Source: an uncultured Bryobacteraceae bacterium (GTDB taxonomy: Bacteria; Acidobacteriota; Terriglobia; Bryobacterales; Bryobacteraceae). From it: a stretch of DNA of 64,000 nucleotides. The first letter of the stretch is position 1. Every line of letters starts with the position of its first letter. Both the position numbers and the translations under genes were made by a program. Location of the stretch: NCBI GenBank assembly GCA_937920635.1, contig CAKZUE010000065.1:19680-83679 (forward strand), read 5' to 3'. The notes under the pieces are model-generated. The model was given only the letters and a program-made list of their open reading frames with translations, was not told where the DNA came from and did no database searches. This document shows, piece after piece, positions 43,484 through 53,919 of the stretch.

Positions 43484-44560
43484 GTGGCGGGCGTCTACAT
43501 TTCCTGGCCGTTCTGTTCGCAGAAGTGCACGTACTGCAATTTCGCTTCGGGCGTGTACCCGGCCGGGCTTCAGGAGCGCTATCTGGAGCGGCTGCTGGAA
43601 GAGCTCCAAGGGCACGAGTGGCGCTGGACGCCGGAGACGGTGTATCTGGGCGGCGGAACGCCGGGCTCGATGGCGGCGGAGGAGCTGCGGGCGGTGCTGG
43701 AGCTTGTGCCGGGCAAGCCGTGGCGGGAGGCGACGCTGGAGGCGGCGCCGGGAGCGATTGCTGCGGAGGCGGTGCAGGCATGGTTGGGCTGCGGGGTCAA
43801 CCGCGTGAGCCTGGGCGTGCAGAGTTTCATTGAAGAAGAGCTGCGGCGCACGGGGCGCAGGCATACGGCGGAGGGGGTGGCGCGGGACGTGGCGTTGCTG
43901 CGCGGCGCGGGAATCGGAAACATCAACGTGGACCTGATTGCGGGGCTGCCCGGTCAGACGGAGGCGGGGTGGCGCGCGTCGCTCGAATGGCTCGAGCGGC
44001 TGGAGCCGCCGCACGTGTCGGCATACATGCTGGAGGTGGACGAGGACTCGCGGCTGGGGCGGGAGCTGCTGGCCGGGGGAGCGCGGTTCGGAGCGGGCGC
44101 GGTGCCGGCGGAAGAAAAGATCGCGGATTTTTACGAAATGGCGGTGGAATTTCTGGAAAAACGCGGGTGGCGGAGGTATGAAATCTCCAATTTTGCGAGG
44201 CCGGGATTCGAGTCGCTGCACAATCTGAAGTACTGGCGGCTGGAGCCGTACGCGGGCTTCGGAGCGGACGCGCACTCGTTCGATGGGGAGTGGAGAACGG
44301 CGAACACGGACGACGTGCGCGGCTACATCGAGCAGGGACCGCAGCCGGAGCGGACGCGGGCGGATGTTGCCAGCGAGCGGTATCTGACGGGGCTGCGGCT
44401 GATGGAGGGCGTGGATCTGAGGGCGGAGGACGAGGGGCGGTTCGGCGGGGCGGTGGCGCGTTTTCAGGCTGAAGGGCTGCTGGAGCGGGAGGGCGCGCGG
44501 GTGCGGCTGACGCGGCGGGGCGTGATGTTGTCCAATGAAGTGTTCGAGGCGTTCCTGTGA
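43484..44560 (+). CDS. hemW: Radical SAM heme chaperone HemW
   Basis: 358 residues. The radical SAM cluster motif is CSQKCTYC (CxxxCxxC, about residues 11-18) followed by the extra [33 protein letters not shown] and [17 protein letters not shown] are typical, with a C-terminal HemW domain ([20 protein letters not shown]). HemW-type proteins bind heme and pass it to targets; they lack the coproporphyrinogen oxidase activity of HemN, with which they are often confused. The start is GTG directly after the cyaY stop; the end overlaps ltaE by four bases. Confidence 0.94.
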   Translation: MAGVYISWPFCSQKCTYCNFASGVYPAGLQERYLERLLEELQGHEWRWTPETVYLGGGTPGSMAAEELRAVLELVPGKPWREATLEAAPGAIAAEAVQAWLGCGVNRVSLGVQSFIEEELRRTGRRHTAEGVARDVALLRGAGIGNINVDLIAGLPGQTEAGWRASLEWLERLEPPHVSAYMLEVDEDSRLGRELLAGGARFGAGAVPAEEKIADFYEMAVEFLEKRGWRRYEISNFARPGFESLHNLKYWRLEPYAGFGADAHSFDGEWRTANTDDVRGYIEQGPQPERTRADVASERYLTGLRLMEGVDLRAEDEGRFGGAVARFQAEGLLEREGARVRLTRRGVMLSNEVFEAFL

Positions 44561-45591
44561 TGATTGACCTGCGTTCCGACACGGTGACGAAGCCGACGGC
44601 GGCGATGCGGCGGGCGATGGCGGAGGCGGAGGTCGGCGACGACGTTTACGGAGAAGACCCGACGGTGAACCGCCTGGAAGAGCGGGCGGCGGAGATCACG
44701 GGCAAGGAAGCGGCGCTGTTTGTGCCGTCGGGCACGATGGGAAACACGATCGCCATAAAATGTTTGACGCGGCACGGGCAGGAGGTGATCTGCGAGTCGC
44801 GCGGGCACCTGCTGAACTACGAGCTGTCGATGACGGCGTGGTTTTCCGGCTGCCTGATCCGCGCAGTGGATACGCCGGACGGGATTCTGACGTGGGAGCG
44901 GATCCAGCCGGCGATCCGCCCGCTGGGGCCGCATGCGGCGGATACGGGCTGCGTGGAGCTGGAAAACACGCACAACATGGCGGGCGGGACGGTGTATCCG
45001 CCGGAGGCGCTGCGCGAGGTGTGCGCGCGGGCGCACGGGCTGGGTCTGCGGGTGCACATGGACGGGGCGCGGATCTTCAACGCCGCCGCGGCGTGCGGCG
45101 CGAGCGTGCGGGAGCTGTGCGGGCCGGCCGACACGGTGATGTTCTGCCTGTCAAAGGCGCTGGGGGCGCCGGTGGGATCGATGCTGGCCGGACCGAAGGA
45201 TGTGATCGCGCAGGGGCGGCTGTACCGGAAGCGGCTGGGCGGAGGGATGCGGCAGGCGGGCGTGCTGGCGGCGGCGGGGCTGGTGGCGCTGGAAGAGACG
45301 CCGCCGAAGCTGCACGAAGACCATGCCAACGCGCGGCTGCTGGCGGAAGGGCTGGCGAACCTGCGGGGCGTGCGCGTGGAGCCGGCCGTGCCGGCGACCA
45401 ACATCGTGATCTTCGACATCGGCGCGACGGGCATGGCGGCGGCGGAGCTGAGCGCGCGGCTGAAGGAGCGGGGCGTGCTGATCAATCCGATCGGGCCTGC
45501 GGCGCTGCGCGCGGTGACGCACTATGATGTGAGCCGGGCCGATTGCGGGCGCGCGCTTGCGGAGATCGCCGCCGCGCTGCCGCGCCAATGA
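44557..45591 (+). CDS. ltaE: Low-specificity L-threonine aldolase
   Basis: 344 residues, PLP-dependent fold type I. The opening [19 protein letters not shown] is diagnostic. [38 protein letters not shown] and the Schiff-base lysine in [16 protein letters not shown] follow. It cleaves threonine and allo-threonine to glycine and acetaldehyde. It overlaps hemW by four bases (ATGA). It looks complete and ordinary. Confidence 0.95.
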   Translation: MMIDLRSDTVTKPTAAMRRAMAEAEVGDDVYGEDPTVNRLEERAAEITGKEAALFVPSGTMGNTIAIKCLTRHGQEVICESRGHLLNYELSMTAWFSGCLIRAVDTPDGILTWERIQPAIRPLGPHAADTGCVELENTHNMAGGTVYPPEALREVCARAHGLGLRVHMDGARIFNAAAACGASVRELCGPADTVMFCLSKALGAPVGSMLAGPKDVIAQGRLYRKRLGGGMRQAGVLAAAGLVALEETPPKLHEDHANARLLAEGLANLRGVRVEPAVPATNIVIFDIGATGMAAAELSARLKERGVLINPIGPAALRAVTHYDVSRADCGRALAEIAAALPRQ

Positions 45592-45624
45592 CAGCGGCGC
45601 CAGGAAACGAGGACCATACCAGCC

Positions 45625-45981
45625 ATGAGCCAAGCACCCGCACACCGCATTGAAAGCCGGCAGGAAGGCGACGTCACCGTGATCCGGTGCGAAGGGCGCA
45701 TCACGCTGGGGCTGGCGACGAACACGCTGCGCAACCTGATGCGGGAGGCGCTGGAGAGCGGATCGAAGAAGCTGCTGGTGGATTTCGGCGGCGCGACGCA
45801 ACTGGATTCGACGGGGATCGGGGAGCTGGTGGGGGCGCTGTCGCTGGCCAATGAGAAAGGCGCGGCGCTGAAGCTCGTGCAGATGCCTCCGAAAATCCGC
45901 GAGCTGCTGCGGATCACGCGCCTGGATACGGTGTTCGACGTGCGGGAGGATTTTCAGCAGGCCCTGGAGAGCTTCCGCTGA
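45625..45981 (+). CDS. STAS-domain anti-sigma factor antagonist
   Basis: 118 residues covering one STAS domain. The phosphorylatable serine is in LDSTGIGELVGALSLA, preceded by KLLVDFGGATQ. Such proteins bind anti-sigma kinases when dephosphorylated. A SpoIIE-type phosphatase is encoded 8.7 kb upstream, but no RsbW-type kinase or sigma factor is visible. The final 68 coding bases overlap the convergent SDR gene. Confidence 0.93.
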   Translation: MSQAPAHRIESRQEGDVTVIRCEGRITLGLATNTLRNLMREALESGSKKLLVDFGGATQLDSTGIGELVGALSLANEKGAALKLVQMPPKIRELLRITRLDTVFDVREDFQQALESFR

Positions 45982-47419
45982 GGGCGGCGCGTTCGGCCTG
46001 GCGGCGCAACTCGGCGAGCATGCCCTGGAAGACGACGGCGTGGAAGGGCACGACGGCGTACCAGTAGAGGAGGCCGAGAAGACCGCGGGGGTGGAAGCGG
46101 GCTTCCTGAACGAGCTGGCAGGCATCGGGGCCGCGCGGCTCGATGCGGAATTCGAGCAGCGCTTCGCCGGGCAGCTTCATTTCGGCGCGGAGGCGGAGCA
46201 GGCGGGGCGGTTCGAGTGCGACGACGCGCCAGAAGTCGAGCGCCTCGCCGAGGGCGATGGAATCGGGGTTGCGGCGGCCGCGGCGGAGGCCGGGTCCGCC
46301 GGCGAGGCGGTCGAGGAAGCCGCGGATCTGCCAGAGCCAGTTGGCGTACCAGCCGTGGCGCCCGCCGATGCGGCAGACGGTGTGGAAGACGTCCGCGGCG
46401 GGCGCGCGCACGGGGGTGGAGCGCGAATCGACGAAGACTTTGCCGCCGGCCCAATCGGGATCGCCGGGCATGGGGCCGGCCATGGTCCAGGTGGTTTCGG
46501 CTTCGCCGCTGTCGGATTTCTGAAGGGCGGCGCGAATGGCTTCGCGCACGGTCATGAGCGGCTGGGGAAGAAGATCGCGGATGCGCGTGTCCCGGCAGAC
46601 GACGGGATTGCGCAGTCCCTCGGCGAGCGGGCGGGCGATGGAGTGGTGCAGCGGCGTGACCAGATGGATCCAGTAGGAGCTGAGGCGGGGGGTGAGCACC
46701 GGGACAGGCAGGATGAGGCGGCGGCCGACGCCAAGCTCTTCGCCCATGATGTCCATGATCTGGCGGTAGGTGAGGACTTCCGGGCCGCCGATGTCGAAGG
46801 TCTGGCCGGCGGTGTCAGGGTTTTCGAGCGCGGCGGCGAGGTAGTGGATGACGTTGCGGACGGCGATGGGCTGGCAAGGGGTGCTCACCCAGCGCGGAGT
46901 GACCATGACGGGGAGCCGCTCGACAAGATAGCGCAGGATTTCGAACGACGCCGAGCCGCTGCCGATGATCATGGCGGCGCGGAAGACGGTGACGGGCACG
47001 CCCGCCGACTGGAGGGCGGTTTCGACTTCACGGCGGGAGGAGAGATGCTCGCTGAGACCGGGACCCGTTTCGCCGAGGCCGCCGAGATAGAGGATGCGGC
47101 CGACGCCCGCGTCTCTGGCGGCGGCGGCGAATGAGCGGGCGAGCACGAGATCGTGCGCGGCGTAGTCTTTGCCGGCGCTGATCATGGAGTGGACGAGGTA
47201 GTAGGCCGCGTCACAGCCGCTGAGCGCAGAGCGGGTGGAATCGGCATCGGAGAGATCCACGGGCAGGATCTCCACCTGCGGATGGGCGGCCCAGGGGCGG
47301 TCCCGCAGCTTCATGGGGGAGCGGACCAGGCAGCGGACGCGGCAGCCGGCTTCGAGCAGGCGGGGCACGAGACGGCCGCCAATGTAGCCGGTCGCGCCGG
47401 TGACAGCAATGGTTTGCAC
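45914..47419 (-). CDS. NAD(P)-binding SDR protein fused to DUF2867 domain
   Basis: 501 residues. The atypical SDR part (1-300) begins QTIAVTGATGYIGGRLVPRL, with AYYLVHSMISAGKDYAAHD, ILYLGGLGE and VTVFRAAMIIGSGSASFEI. The C-terminal 180 residues (STPVRAPAADVFHTVCRIGG onward, with VFQGMLAELRR) match DUF2867, a START-like lipid-binding type. Proteins of this build are common but functionally uncharacterised; a membrane lipid or quinone substrate is conceivable. The start is GTG at 47419, chosen at the SDR N-terminus since the open frame upstream is antisense to the VPS10 gene. Confidence 0.85.
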   Translation of the reverse strand: MQTIAVTGATGYIGGRLVPRLLEAGCRVRCLVRSPMKLRDRPWAAHPQVEILPVDLSDADSTRSALSGCDAAYYLVHSMISAGKDYAAHDLVLARSFAAAARDAGVGRILYLGGLGETGPGLSEHLSSRREVETALQSAGVPVTVFRAAMIIGSGSASFEILRYLVERLPVMVTPRWVSTPCQPIAVRNVIHYLAAALENPDTAGQTFDIGGPEVLTYRQIMDIMGEELGVGRRLILPVPVLTPRLSSYWIHLVTPLHHSIARPLAEGLRNPVVCRDTRIRDLLPQPLMTVREAIRAALQKSDSGEAETTWTMAGPMPGDPDWAGGKVFVDSRSTPVRAPAADVFHTVCRIGGRHGWYANWLWQIRGFLDRLAGGPGLRRGRRNPDSIALGEALDFWRVVALEPPRLLRLRAEMKLPGEALLEFRIEPRGPDACQLVQEARFHPRGLLGLLYWYAVVPFHAVVFQGMLAELRRQAERAALSGSSPGPAENPPARRTPYPGA

Positions 47420-47482
47420 TTCACTTCTATGGATGCGTCCGGACGCAGGCGCAATGCAAGCATCCGGGGCGGCCGGCTGCGA

Positions 47483-47488
47483 TAAACT
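47483..47488 (+). promoter_or_regulatory. Candidate -10 element for VPS10-type gene
   Basis: TAAACT ends 9 bases before the ATG at 47498. A GTG at 47489 would start immediately after it, so I prefer the ATG. Confidence 0.4.
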
Positions 47489-47497
47489 GTGGCGCGT

Positions 47498-50400
47498 ATG
47501 CGGATGCCGAGATATTTCGCCAGCCTGATTGCCTGCTGTCTGCTCGCCGCGCAGGAGGCGCCGAAGCCCGAGGGCGCGAAACCCGATGCCAACGATCCAT
47601 GGCAGGAGTCCACGTTCCGTGCGTTCCGGCTGCGCTCGATCGGGCCGGCGCTGTTGTCGGGGCGCGTGAACATCCTGGTTGTGCATCCCGCGCATGCGGC
47701 CACATGGTATGCAGGCGTGGCTTCCGGCGGCGTGTGGAAGACGACGAACGCGGGCACGACGTGGACGCCGGTGTTCCAGAACGAAGGCAGCTATTCGATC
47801 GGCGACGTGGCGCTGGATCCGCGCGATCCGAACGTGCTCTGGGTGGGCACCGGCGAGCACAATGCGCAGCGCAGCGTGGGCTACGGCGACGGCGTGTACC
47901 GCTCGGCCGACGGCGGGCGCACGTGGAAGAACATGGGGCTGAAGAACTCGGGCAATATCGGGCGCATCGTCATCGACCCGCGCGATTCGAACGTGGTGTA
48001 TGTGGCGGCGCAGGGGCCGCTGTGGTCGGCGGGCGGCGACCGCGGACTGTACAAGACCACCGACGGCGGGCAGACGTGGACGCAGGTATTGAAGATCAGC
48101 GAGAACACGGGCGTGACGGACGTGGCGATGGATCCGTTCAACCCGGACGTGCTGCTGGCGGCGGCGCATCAGCGGCGGCGGCACGTGTGGACGCTGATCC
48201 ACGGAGGGCCGGAGTCGGCGCTGTACAAATCGAACGACGGCGGCAGGACGTGGCGGAAGATCACGACGGGACTGCCCGGAGGAGAGCTGGGCAGAATCGG
48301 GCTGGAGTTTTCGCGGGCGCAGCGCGGGCTGGTGTACGCCGTGGTGGAGGCAACGCGGGAGGGCACGGGCACGTACCGCTCGCTCGACTCTGGCGAGAGC
48401 TGGGAGCGGCGGTCGAACGTGGCGGGGCAGCCCATGTACTACGGGCATGTGTTTGCGGATCCGCAACTGGCGGGGCGGGTGTACATGATGGAGGTGGTTG
48501 TGCGCGTGAGCGACGACGGCGGCGCCACCTGGCGCACGGTGGGCGAGCGCGCCAAGCATGTGGACACGCACGCCTGGTGGATCGATCCGAAGGACAGCAA
48601 CCACATTCTGGCGGGCTGCGATGGCGGCATCTATGAGACATGGGACGGCGGGCGGCTGTGGCGCCACATCACCAACCTGCCGGTGATGCAGTTTTACAAC
48701 GTGGCGGTGGACAATTCGTCACCCGTGTATTACGTCTACGGCGGCACGCAGGACAACAACACGGTGGGCGGTCCGTCGGCGACGCGCGGGGTGGATGGGG
48801 CGACAAACAACGACTGGTTCGTGGTGACTGGCGGGGACGGTTTTGTGGTGCGGATCGACCCAACGGATCCGAACATTGTGTACGCGGAGTCGCAGTATGG
48901 CGGGCTGGTGCGGCTGAACCGGCGCACGGGGGAGCGCGTGCCGATCCGCCCGGTGGAAGGCAAGGGCGAGCCGCCGCTGCGGTTCAACTGGGAGTCGCCT
49001 TACATCATCAGCCCGCACCAACCGGCGCGGCTGTACTTCGGGGCAAACCGGCTGTTCCGCTCCGATGACCGCGGCAATTCATGGACTGCGGTGAGCGGCG
49101 ATCTGACGCGGCAGGTGGACCGCAACCGGCTGCCGGTGATGGGAAAGATCTGGCCGCCGGAGGCGATTGCGAAGCATCAGTCGACTTCCACGTTCGGCAA
49201 TCTGACGGCGCTGAGCGAGTCTCCGAAAAAGGAGGGGCTGATCTACACGGGCAGCGACGACGGGCTGATCAGCGTGACCGAAGACGGCGGCAAGACCTGG
49301 CGCCGGATCGAGAAGATCCCGGGGCTGCCGGACCTGTCTTCGATCGGACCGATCGGCGTATTCGTACAGCGGCTGGTAGCGTCGCGGCATGACGTGAACA
49401 CGGTGTATGCGCTGTTCGACAACCACAAGAACGGGGACTTCAAGCCGTATGTGATGAAGTCGGCGGACAAGGGCGCGACGTGGACGTCGATCAGCGGGAA
49501 TCTGCCGGAGAACGGACCGGCGCTGGCGTTTGCCGAGGATCCGGTGAATCCGAATCTGCTGTTCTGCGGAACGGAGTTCGGGCTGTATTTCACGGTGGAC
49601 GGCGGGAAGAAGTGGATCCGGCTGCGGAACAACCTGCCCACGATCCCGGTGCGGGACCTGGCGATCCAGGAGCGCGAAGGGGACCTGGTGCTGGCGACGT
49701 TCGGGCGGGGGTTTTATGTGCTCGATGATTATTCGCCGCTGCGGCAGATCCGGCAGGAGGTGTTCGAGAAGGCGGCGCATGTGTTTCCGGTGAAGAAGGC
49801 GGTGGCATATGTGCAGGACACGGGCAAGAGCCGCGGCTCGCAGGGCGAACAGCTCTGGATGGCGGAGAACCCGCCGTACGGGGCGACGATCACCTACTGG
49901 CTGAAGGAGACGGTCAAGACGAAGCGCCAGCAGCGGCAGGAGCAGGCGAAGAAGGATCCGGCGCTGTATCCGTCCCAGGCGGAGCTGACGGCGGAAGATG
50001 ACGAGGAGCCGCCGCAGATTCTGCTGACGATCACGGATGCGCGCGGCAGGGTGATGCGGCACCTGACGGGACCGGCAACGCGCGGGCTGCACCGCGTGAC
50101 CTGGAATCTGCGGGGACCGGCGATCAGCGCCGCGCCGCCGCAGCCGCAGGCGGGCGGCGAGGAAGGCGGGCAGCGGCAGCCGCAGACGGGCGGAGCGCTG
50201 GTAGCGCCGGGCGTGTACAAGGTGTCGCTCGCGCGGAAGGCGGGAGGCGTGGTGACGCCGCTGGGCGCGGAAGAGACGATCACGGTGGAAGCCGATCCGG
50301 CGGCGGCGCTGACCGAGGCGGACCGGCGCGCGCGGGACGAGTTCATCGAGCGGGCGCTGCGGGTGCAGCGGCAGGTGCTGGGGGCGCTGGATTCGGCGAA

Positions 50401-50776
50401 CCAGGCGAAGACGAAGCTCGCAGCGATCCGGCGGGCGCTGCTGGATGGACCGGCGCAGCCGGCGATGATCGAGACGGCGTCGAAGCTGGACGGGCGCGTG
50501 ACGGCGATCCTGCGCAGGCTGCGCGGCGACGAGACGCTGCGGGGGCTGGAGTCCGGCGCGCCGTCGTCCATCCAGGAGCGGGCGGCGAATGCCGTGGCGG
50601 TAACGCGCGGCATGACGAGCCCGCCGACGGGCACGATGCAGATGAACCTGCGCATCGCCCAGGAGGAGCTGGCGGAGGAGTCGGCGAAGCTGAAGGCGCT
50701 CCTCGAAGAGCTCAAGAAGTTCGAGCAGGCGCTGGATGCCGCGGGGGTGCCGTACACGCAGGGGCGCTACCAGTAG
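47498..50776 (+). CDS. Secreted sortilin/VPS10-type beta-propeller protein
   Basis: 1092 residues. A signal peptide (MRMPRYFASLIACCLLAAQ) precedes two large propellers made of sialidase/BNR-like repeats with Asp-box motifs such as SADGGRTWKNMG, TTDGGQTWTQVL, SNDGGRTWRKI, SDDGGATWRTV and SADKGATWTSI. A further domain (about 800-900) and a helical C-terminus from about residue 945 follow. It belongs to the VPS10/glycosyl hydrolase-like proteins that are abundant in Acidobacteriota and Bacteroidota. Catalytic activity has not been shown for this group. Extracellular protein or glycan binding is the likely role (inference). Confidence 0.87.
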   Translation: MRMPRYFASLIACCLLAAQEAPKPEGAKPDANDPWQESTFRAFRLRSIGPALLSGRVNILVVHPAHAATWYAGVASGGVWKTTNAGTTWTPVFQNEGSYSIGDVALDPRDPNVLWVGTGEHNAQRSVGYGDGVYRSADGGRTWKNMGLKNSGNIGRIVIDPRDSNVVYVAAQGPLWSAGGDRGLYKTTDGGQTWTQVLKISENTGVTDVAMDPFNPDVLLAAAHQRRRHVWTLIHGGPESALYKSNDGGRTWRKITTGLPGGELGRIGLEFSRAQRGLVYAVVEATREGTGTYRSLDSGESWERRSNVAGQPMYYGHVFADPQLAGRVYMMEVVVRVSDDGGATWRTVGERAKHVDTHAWWIDPKDSNHILAGCDGGIYETWDGGRLWRHITNLPVMQFYNVAVDNSSPVYYVYGGTQDNNTVGGPSATRGVDGATNNDWFVVTGGDGFVVRIDPTDPNIVYAESQYGGLVRLNRRTGERVPIRPVEGKGEPPLRFNWESPYIISPHQPARLYFGANRLFRSDDRGNSWTAVSGDLTRQVDRNRLPVMGKIWPPEAIAKHQSTSTFGNLTALSESPKKEGLIYTGSDDGLISVTEDGGKTWRRIEKIPGLPDLSSIGPIGVFVQRLVASRHDVNTVYALFDNHKNGDFKPYVMKSADKGATWTSISGNLPENGPALAFAEDPVNPNLLFCGTEFGLYFTVDGGKKWIRLRNNLPTIPVRDLAIQEREGDLVLATFGRGFYVLDDYSPLRQIRQEVFEKAAHVFPVKKAVAYVQDTGKSRGSQGEQLWMAENPPYGATITYWLKETVKTKRQQRQEQAKKDPALYPSQAELTAEDDEEPPQILLTITDARGRVMRHLTGPATRGLHRVTWNLRGPAISAAPPQPQAGGEEGGQRQPQTGGALVAPGVYKVSLARKAGGVVTPLGAEETITVEADPAAALTEADRRARDEFIERALRVQRQVLGALDSANQAKTKLAAIRRALLDGPAQPAMIETASKLDGRVTAILRRLRGDETLRGLESGAPSSIQERAANAVAVTRGMTSPPTGTMQMNLRIAQEELAEESAKLKALLEELKKFEQALDAAGVPYTQGRYQ

Positions 50777-50872
50777 CGCGGCCGCGGCGGACGCGCTTGC
50801 CCCGCGCGGGGAGCGGGCGGGATGATGGGAGTGCGCAGTCTCATATCGTGATTTCGGATCGGAAACACTCAA

Positions 50873-53611
50873 ATGAAACCTGGAAGCGGAAAATCCCTGA
50901 AAAAAGCCCAGAACATTTTCGGTGAGAAGGAACACCCGCTGGATCCGTTTTTCAAGCCCACCAATGTGGCGGTGATCGGGGCCACGGAGGCGCCGGGTTC
51001 GGTGGGGCGCACGACACTGTGGAACCTGATGAGTTCGCCGTTCGGGGGGGCGGTGTTTCCCGTCAACCCGAACCGCCCGAGCGTGATGGGCGTGAAGGCT
51101 TACAGGAGCGTGAAGGAGATTCCGGCGGAGGTGGACCTGGCGGTGGTGGTGACGCCGTCGCGGGTGATCCCGGGCGTGATCAAAGAGTGCGGCGAGGCGG
51201 GGATCAAGGCGGCGGTGGTGATTTCGGCGGGGTTCAAGGAAGTTGGCCCCGAGGGCGCGGAGCTGGAACGGCAACTGGTGGAGAATGCGCGGGCGGCGGG
51301 GATGCGGGTGATCGGGCCGAACTGCCTGGGCATCATGATTCCGCCGACAGGCGTGAACGCGACGTTTGCGGCGGCGATGGCGCGGATGGGCAACGTGGCG
51401 TTTCTGAGCCAGAGCGGGGCGCTGTGCACGGCGGTGCTCGACTGGAGTTTGAAGGAGAACGTGGGGTTCAGCGCGTTCATGTCGATCGGGGCGATGGCGG
51501 ACGTGGGGTGGGGCGATCTGATCTACTACCTGGGCGATGATCCGAAGACGCGGGCGATTCTGATTTACATGGAGAGCGTGGGCGACGCGCGGAGCTTTCT
51601 GTCGGCGGCGCGCGAGGTGGCCTACACGAAGCCGATCATCGTGATCAAGGCGGGCAGAACGGCGGCGGGCTCGGCGGCGGCGGCTTCGCACACGGGGGCG
51701 ATGACAGGTTCGGACGACGTGCTGGACACGGCGTTCCGGCGCAGCGGCGTGCTGCGCGTGACGGCGATCGCGGAGCTGTTCTACATGGCGGAGGTGCTGT
51801 CGAAGCAGCCGCGGCCGAAAGGACCGCGGCTGACGATCCTGACCAATGCAGGCGGCCCCGGCGTGCTGGCGGCGGACGCGCTGTTGCTGGGCGGAGGCGA
51901 GCTGGCGGAGATCTCGCAGAAGACGATCGAGGAGCTGAACCAGTTTCTCCCCGCCACGTGGAGCCACCGCAATCCGGTGGACATCATCGGCGACGCGGGG
52001 CCGGACCGTTACGCGAGGGCGCTGGAGGTGGTGTCGAAGGACGAGAACACCGACGGCATGCTGGTGATCCTGACGCCGCAGGCGATGACCGACGCGACGC
52101 AGACGGCGCAACTGCTGCGGCCGCTGGCCAAGCTGGGGGACCGGCCGGTGCTGGCATCGTGGATGGGCGGCGTGGAGGTGGCCGCGGGCGAGCACATTCT
52201 GAATCAATCGGGCATCCCCACGTTCCCGTATCCCGACACGGCGGCGCGCATGTTCAATTACATGTGGCGCTACACCTACAACCTCCGCGGGCTGTATGAG
52301 ACGCCGAGCTACGCCGGCGACGACGAGGGCGGCGCGGCGCAGAAGGCGCGCGCGATTCTGGACCGCGTGCGGGAGGCGGGACGGACGATCCTGACCGAAG
52401 ACGAATCCAAGCAGGTGCTGGCGGCGTACGGAATTCCGGTGCTGCCGTCGATCATTGCGGCGAGCGAGGATGAAGCCGCGGCGGCGGCGGCGCAGATCGG
52501 ATATCCGGTGGTGCTGAAGCTGCACTCTTTGACGATCACGCACAAGACAGACGTGGGCGGCGTGCAGTTGAACCTGCGTGACGAAGAGGCGGTGCGGCGG
52601 GCGTTCCGCGCGATCCGGGCGAGCGTCGAAGAGAAGGCGGGGGCGGAGCACTTCCAGGGAGTGAACGTGCAGCCGTTTGCCAAGCTCGACGGCTACGAGG
52701 TGATCCTGGGATCGACGATCGATCCGCAGTTCGGACCGGTGCTGCTGTTCGGCATGGGCGGGCAGCTTGTGGAGGTGTTCAAAGACAGGGCGCTGGCGCT
52801 GCCGCCGCTGAACACGACGCTGGCGCGGCGGATGATGGAGCGGACGAAGATCTTCACGGCGCTGAAGGGCGTGCGCGGGCGGAAGCCGGTGGACATTGCG
52901 GCGCTGGAGCAGTTGCTGGTGCGGTTCTCGCGCCTGGTGGCGGAGCAGCCGTGGATCAAGGAACTGGACATCAACCCGCTGCTGGCTTCGCCGGAGCGGC
53001 TGCTGGCGCTGGATGCGCGCGTGGTGCTGCACGACCCGTCGATGCGGGAGCAGGACCTGCCGCGTCCGGTGATCCGCCCCTATCCGGCGGAGTACGCCGG
53101 CGAGTGGACGATGAAGAACGGCGAGAGGGTGGTGATCCGGCCGATCCGCCCCGAGGACGAGCCGGCGATGGTGCGCTTCCACGAATCGCTGTCCGAGCGC
53201 ACGGTGTACCACCGCTATCTCCAGGTGCTGAACCTGAGCCAGCGGGTGGCTCATGAGCGGCTGATCCGGATCTGCTATATCGACTACGCGCGCCAGATGG
53301 CGCTGGTGGCGGAGCGGACGGACCCTGCCACAGGCGAGAAGCAGATCATTGCCGTGGGGCGGCTCCAGGGATTCGGCCAGCCGGAGGCGGAGTTCTCCAT
53401 CGTGGTAACGGACGACTACCAGAACCAGGGGCTGGGGACGGAGCTGCTGAAGCGGCTGATCGAGATCGGACGCAGGGAAGGTGTGAAAGCGATCGTCGCC
53501 GATATTCTGGCCGAGAACACGGCGATGCAGTACGTGGCCGAGAAGATGGGCTTCCGCATTCAGCGGGACATCGACGAGCCGGTGGTGTCGGCGCGGCTGG
53601 AGCTGATCTGA
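50873..53611 (+). CDS. ADP-forming acyl-CoA synthetase fused to GNAT acetyltransferase
   Basis: 912 residues in four parts: CoA-binding Rossmann domain (about 25-160, [19 protein letters not shown]), succinyl-CoA-ligase-like domains with the phospho-histidine H273 in [15 protein letters not shown], an ATP-grasp domain (about 505-730), and a C-terminal GNAT acetyltransferase (about 743-912, including [20 protein letters not shown]). Members of this build include the protein lysine acetyltransferase Pat, in which the synthetase half is regulatory or inactive. The catalytic histidine is retained here, so acetyl-CoA/acetate interconversion remains possible. Confidence 0.91.
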   Translation: MKPGSGKSLKKAQNIFGEKEHPLDPFFKPTNVAVIGATEAPGSVGRTTLWNLMSSPFGGAVFPVNPNRPSVMGVKAYRSVKEIPAEVDLAVVVTPSRVIPGVIKECGEAGIKAAVVISAGFKEVGPEGAELERQLVENARAAGMRVIGPNCLGIMIPPTGVNATFAAAMARMGNVAFLSQSGALCTAVLDWSLKENVGFSAFMSIGAMADVGWGDLIYYLGDDPKTRAILIYMESVGDARSFLSAAREVAYTKPIIVIKAGRTAAGSAAAASHTGAMTGSDDVLDTAFRRSGVLRVTAIAELFYMAEVLSKQPRPKGPRLTILTNAGGPGVLAADALLLGGGELAEISQKTIEELNQFLPATWSHRNPVDIIGDAGPDRYARALEVVSKDENTDGMLVILTPQAMTDATQTAQLLRPLAKLGDRPVLASWMGGVEVAAGEHILNQSGIPTFPYPDTAARMFNYMWRYTYNLRGLYETPSYAGDDEGGAAQKARAILDRVREAGRTILTEDESKQVLAAYGIPVLPSIIAASEDEAAAAAAQIGYPVVLKLHSLTITHKTDVGGVQLNLRDEEAVRRAFRAIRASVEEKAGAEHFQGVNVQPFAKLDGYEVILGSTIDPQFGPVLLFGMGGQLVEVFKDRALALPPLNTTLARRMMERTKIFTALKGVRGRKPVDIAALEQLLVRFSRLVAEQPWIKELDINPLLASPERLLALDARVVLHDPSMREQDLPRPVIRPYPAEYAGEWTMKNGERVVIRPIRPEDEPAMVRFHESLSERTVYHRYLQVLNLSQRVAHERLIRICYIDYARQMALVAERTDPATGEKQIIAVGRLQGFGQPEAEFSIVVTDDYQNQGLGTELLKRLIEIGRREGVKAIVADILAENTAMQYVAEKMGFRIQRDIDEPVVSARLELI

Positions 53612-53617
53612 ACGTCG

Positions 53618-53896
53618 TCAGCCGCGCTCTTCGCGCCTGCGGGCGCGGATCAGTTCCATCACGCTGGAGACGAGCTCTTTGGCCTGGAGGATGTTCTGCG
53701 AGATGATCTGCACGTCCATGGCGGGCCGGCCGGGCTGGCGCGCGCTCTGGCAGTAGACGCCGTGCTGGCCGACGAGGATCAGGGCGTCGGTGAGGATGTC
53801 GAGCGTGACGGCGAGGCGGCCGGCTTCGGCGCCCATCTGAAACTCGTGGCTTTCGAGTTCCTGTTTGTAGTCAGAGAAGGCGGATGGCGGGTTCAT
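53618..53896 (-). CDS. Small helical protein, unknown function
   Basis: 92 residues without signal peptide, mainly helical (GRLAVTLDILTDALILVGQH and ISQNILQAKELVSSVMELIR) with one cysteine. It sits six bases after the acyl-CoA synthetase gene on the opposite strand and starts back to back with the CBM9 gene. A CATAAC hexamer five bases upstream on its strand could be a -10 shared with the divergent gene. I do not recognise a family. Confidence 0.6.
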   Translation of the reverse strand: MNPPSAFSDYKQELESHEFQMGAEAGRLAVTLDILTDALILVGQHGVYCQSARQPGRPAMDVQIISQNILQAKELVSSVMELIRARRREERG

Positions 53897-53903
53897 GGGC
53901 CGT

Positions 53904-53909
53904 TATGAT
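53904..53909 (+). promoter_or_regulatory. Candidate -10 element for CBM9-phosphomutase operon
   Basis: TATGAT followed by 10 bases and the ATG at 53920. The overlapping CATAAC on the other strand lies close before the divergent small gene, so this may be a second bidirectional element. Confidence 0.45.
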
Positions 53910-53919
53910 GGATACTGCC

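Noticed and set aside
49079..53254. A 1391-codon open frame on the minus strand
   Set aside because: It is antisense to the VPS10 and acyl-CoA synthetase genes, is extremely rich in Arg, His, Pro and Gln, and shows no domain. It is a high-GC shadow frame.
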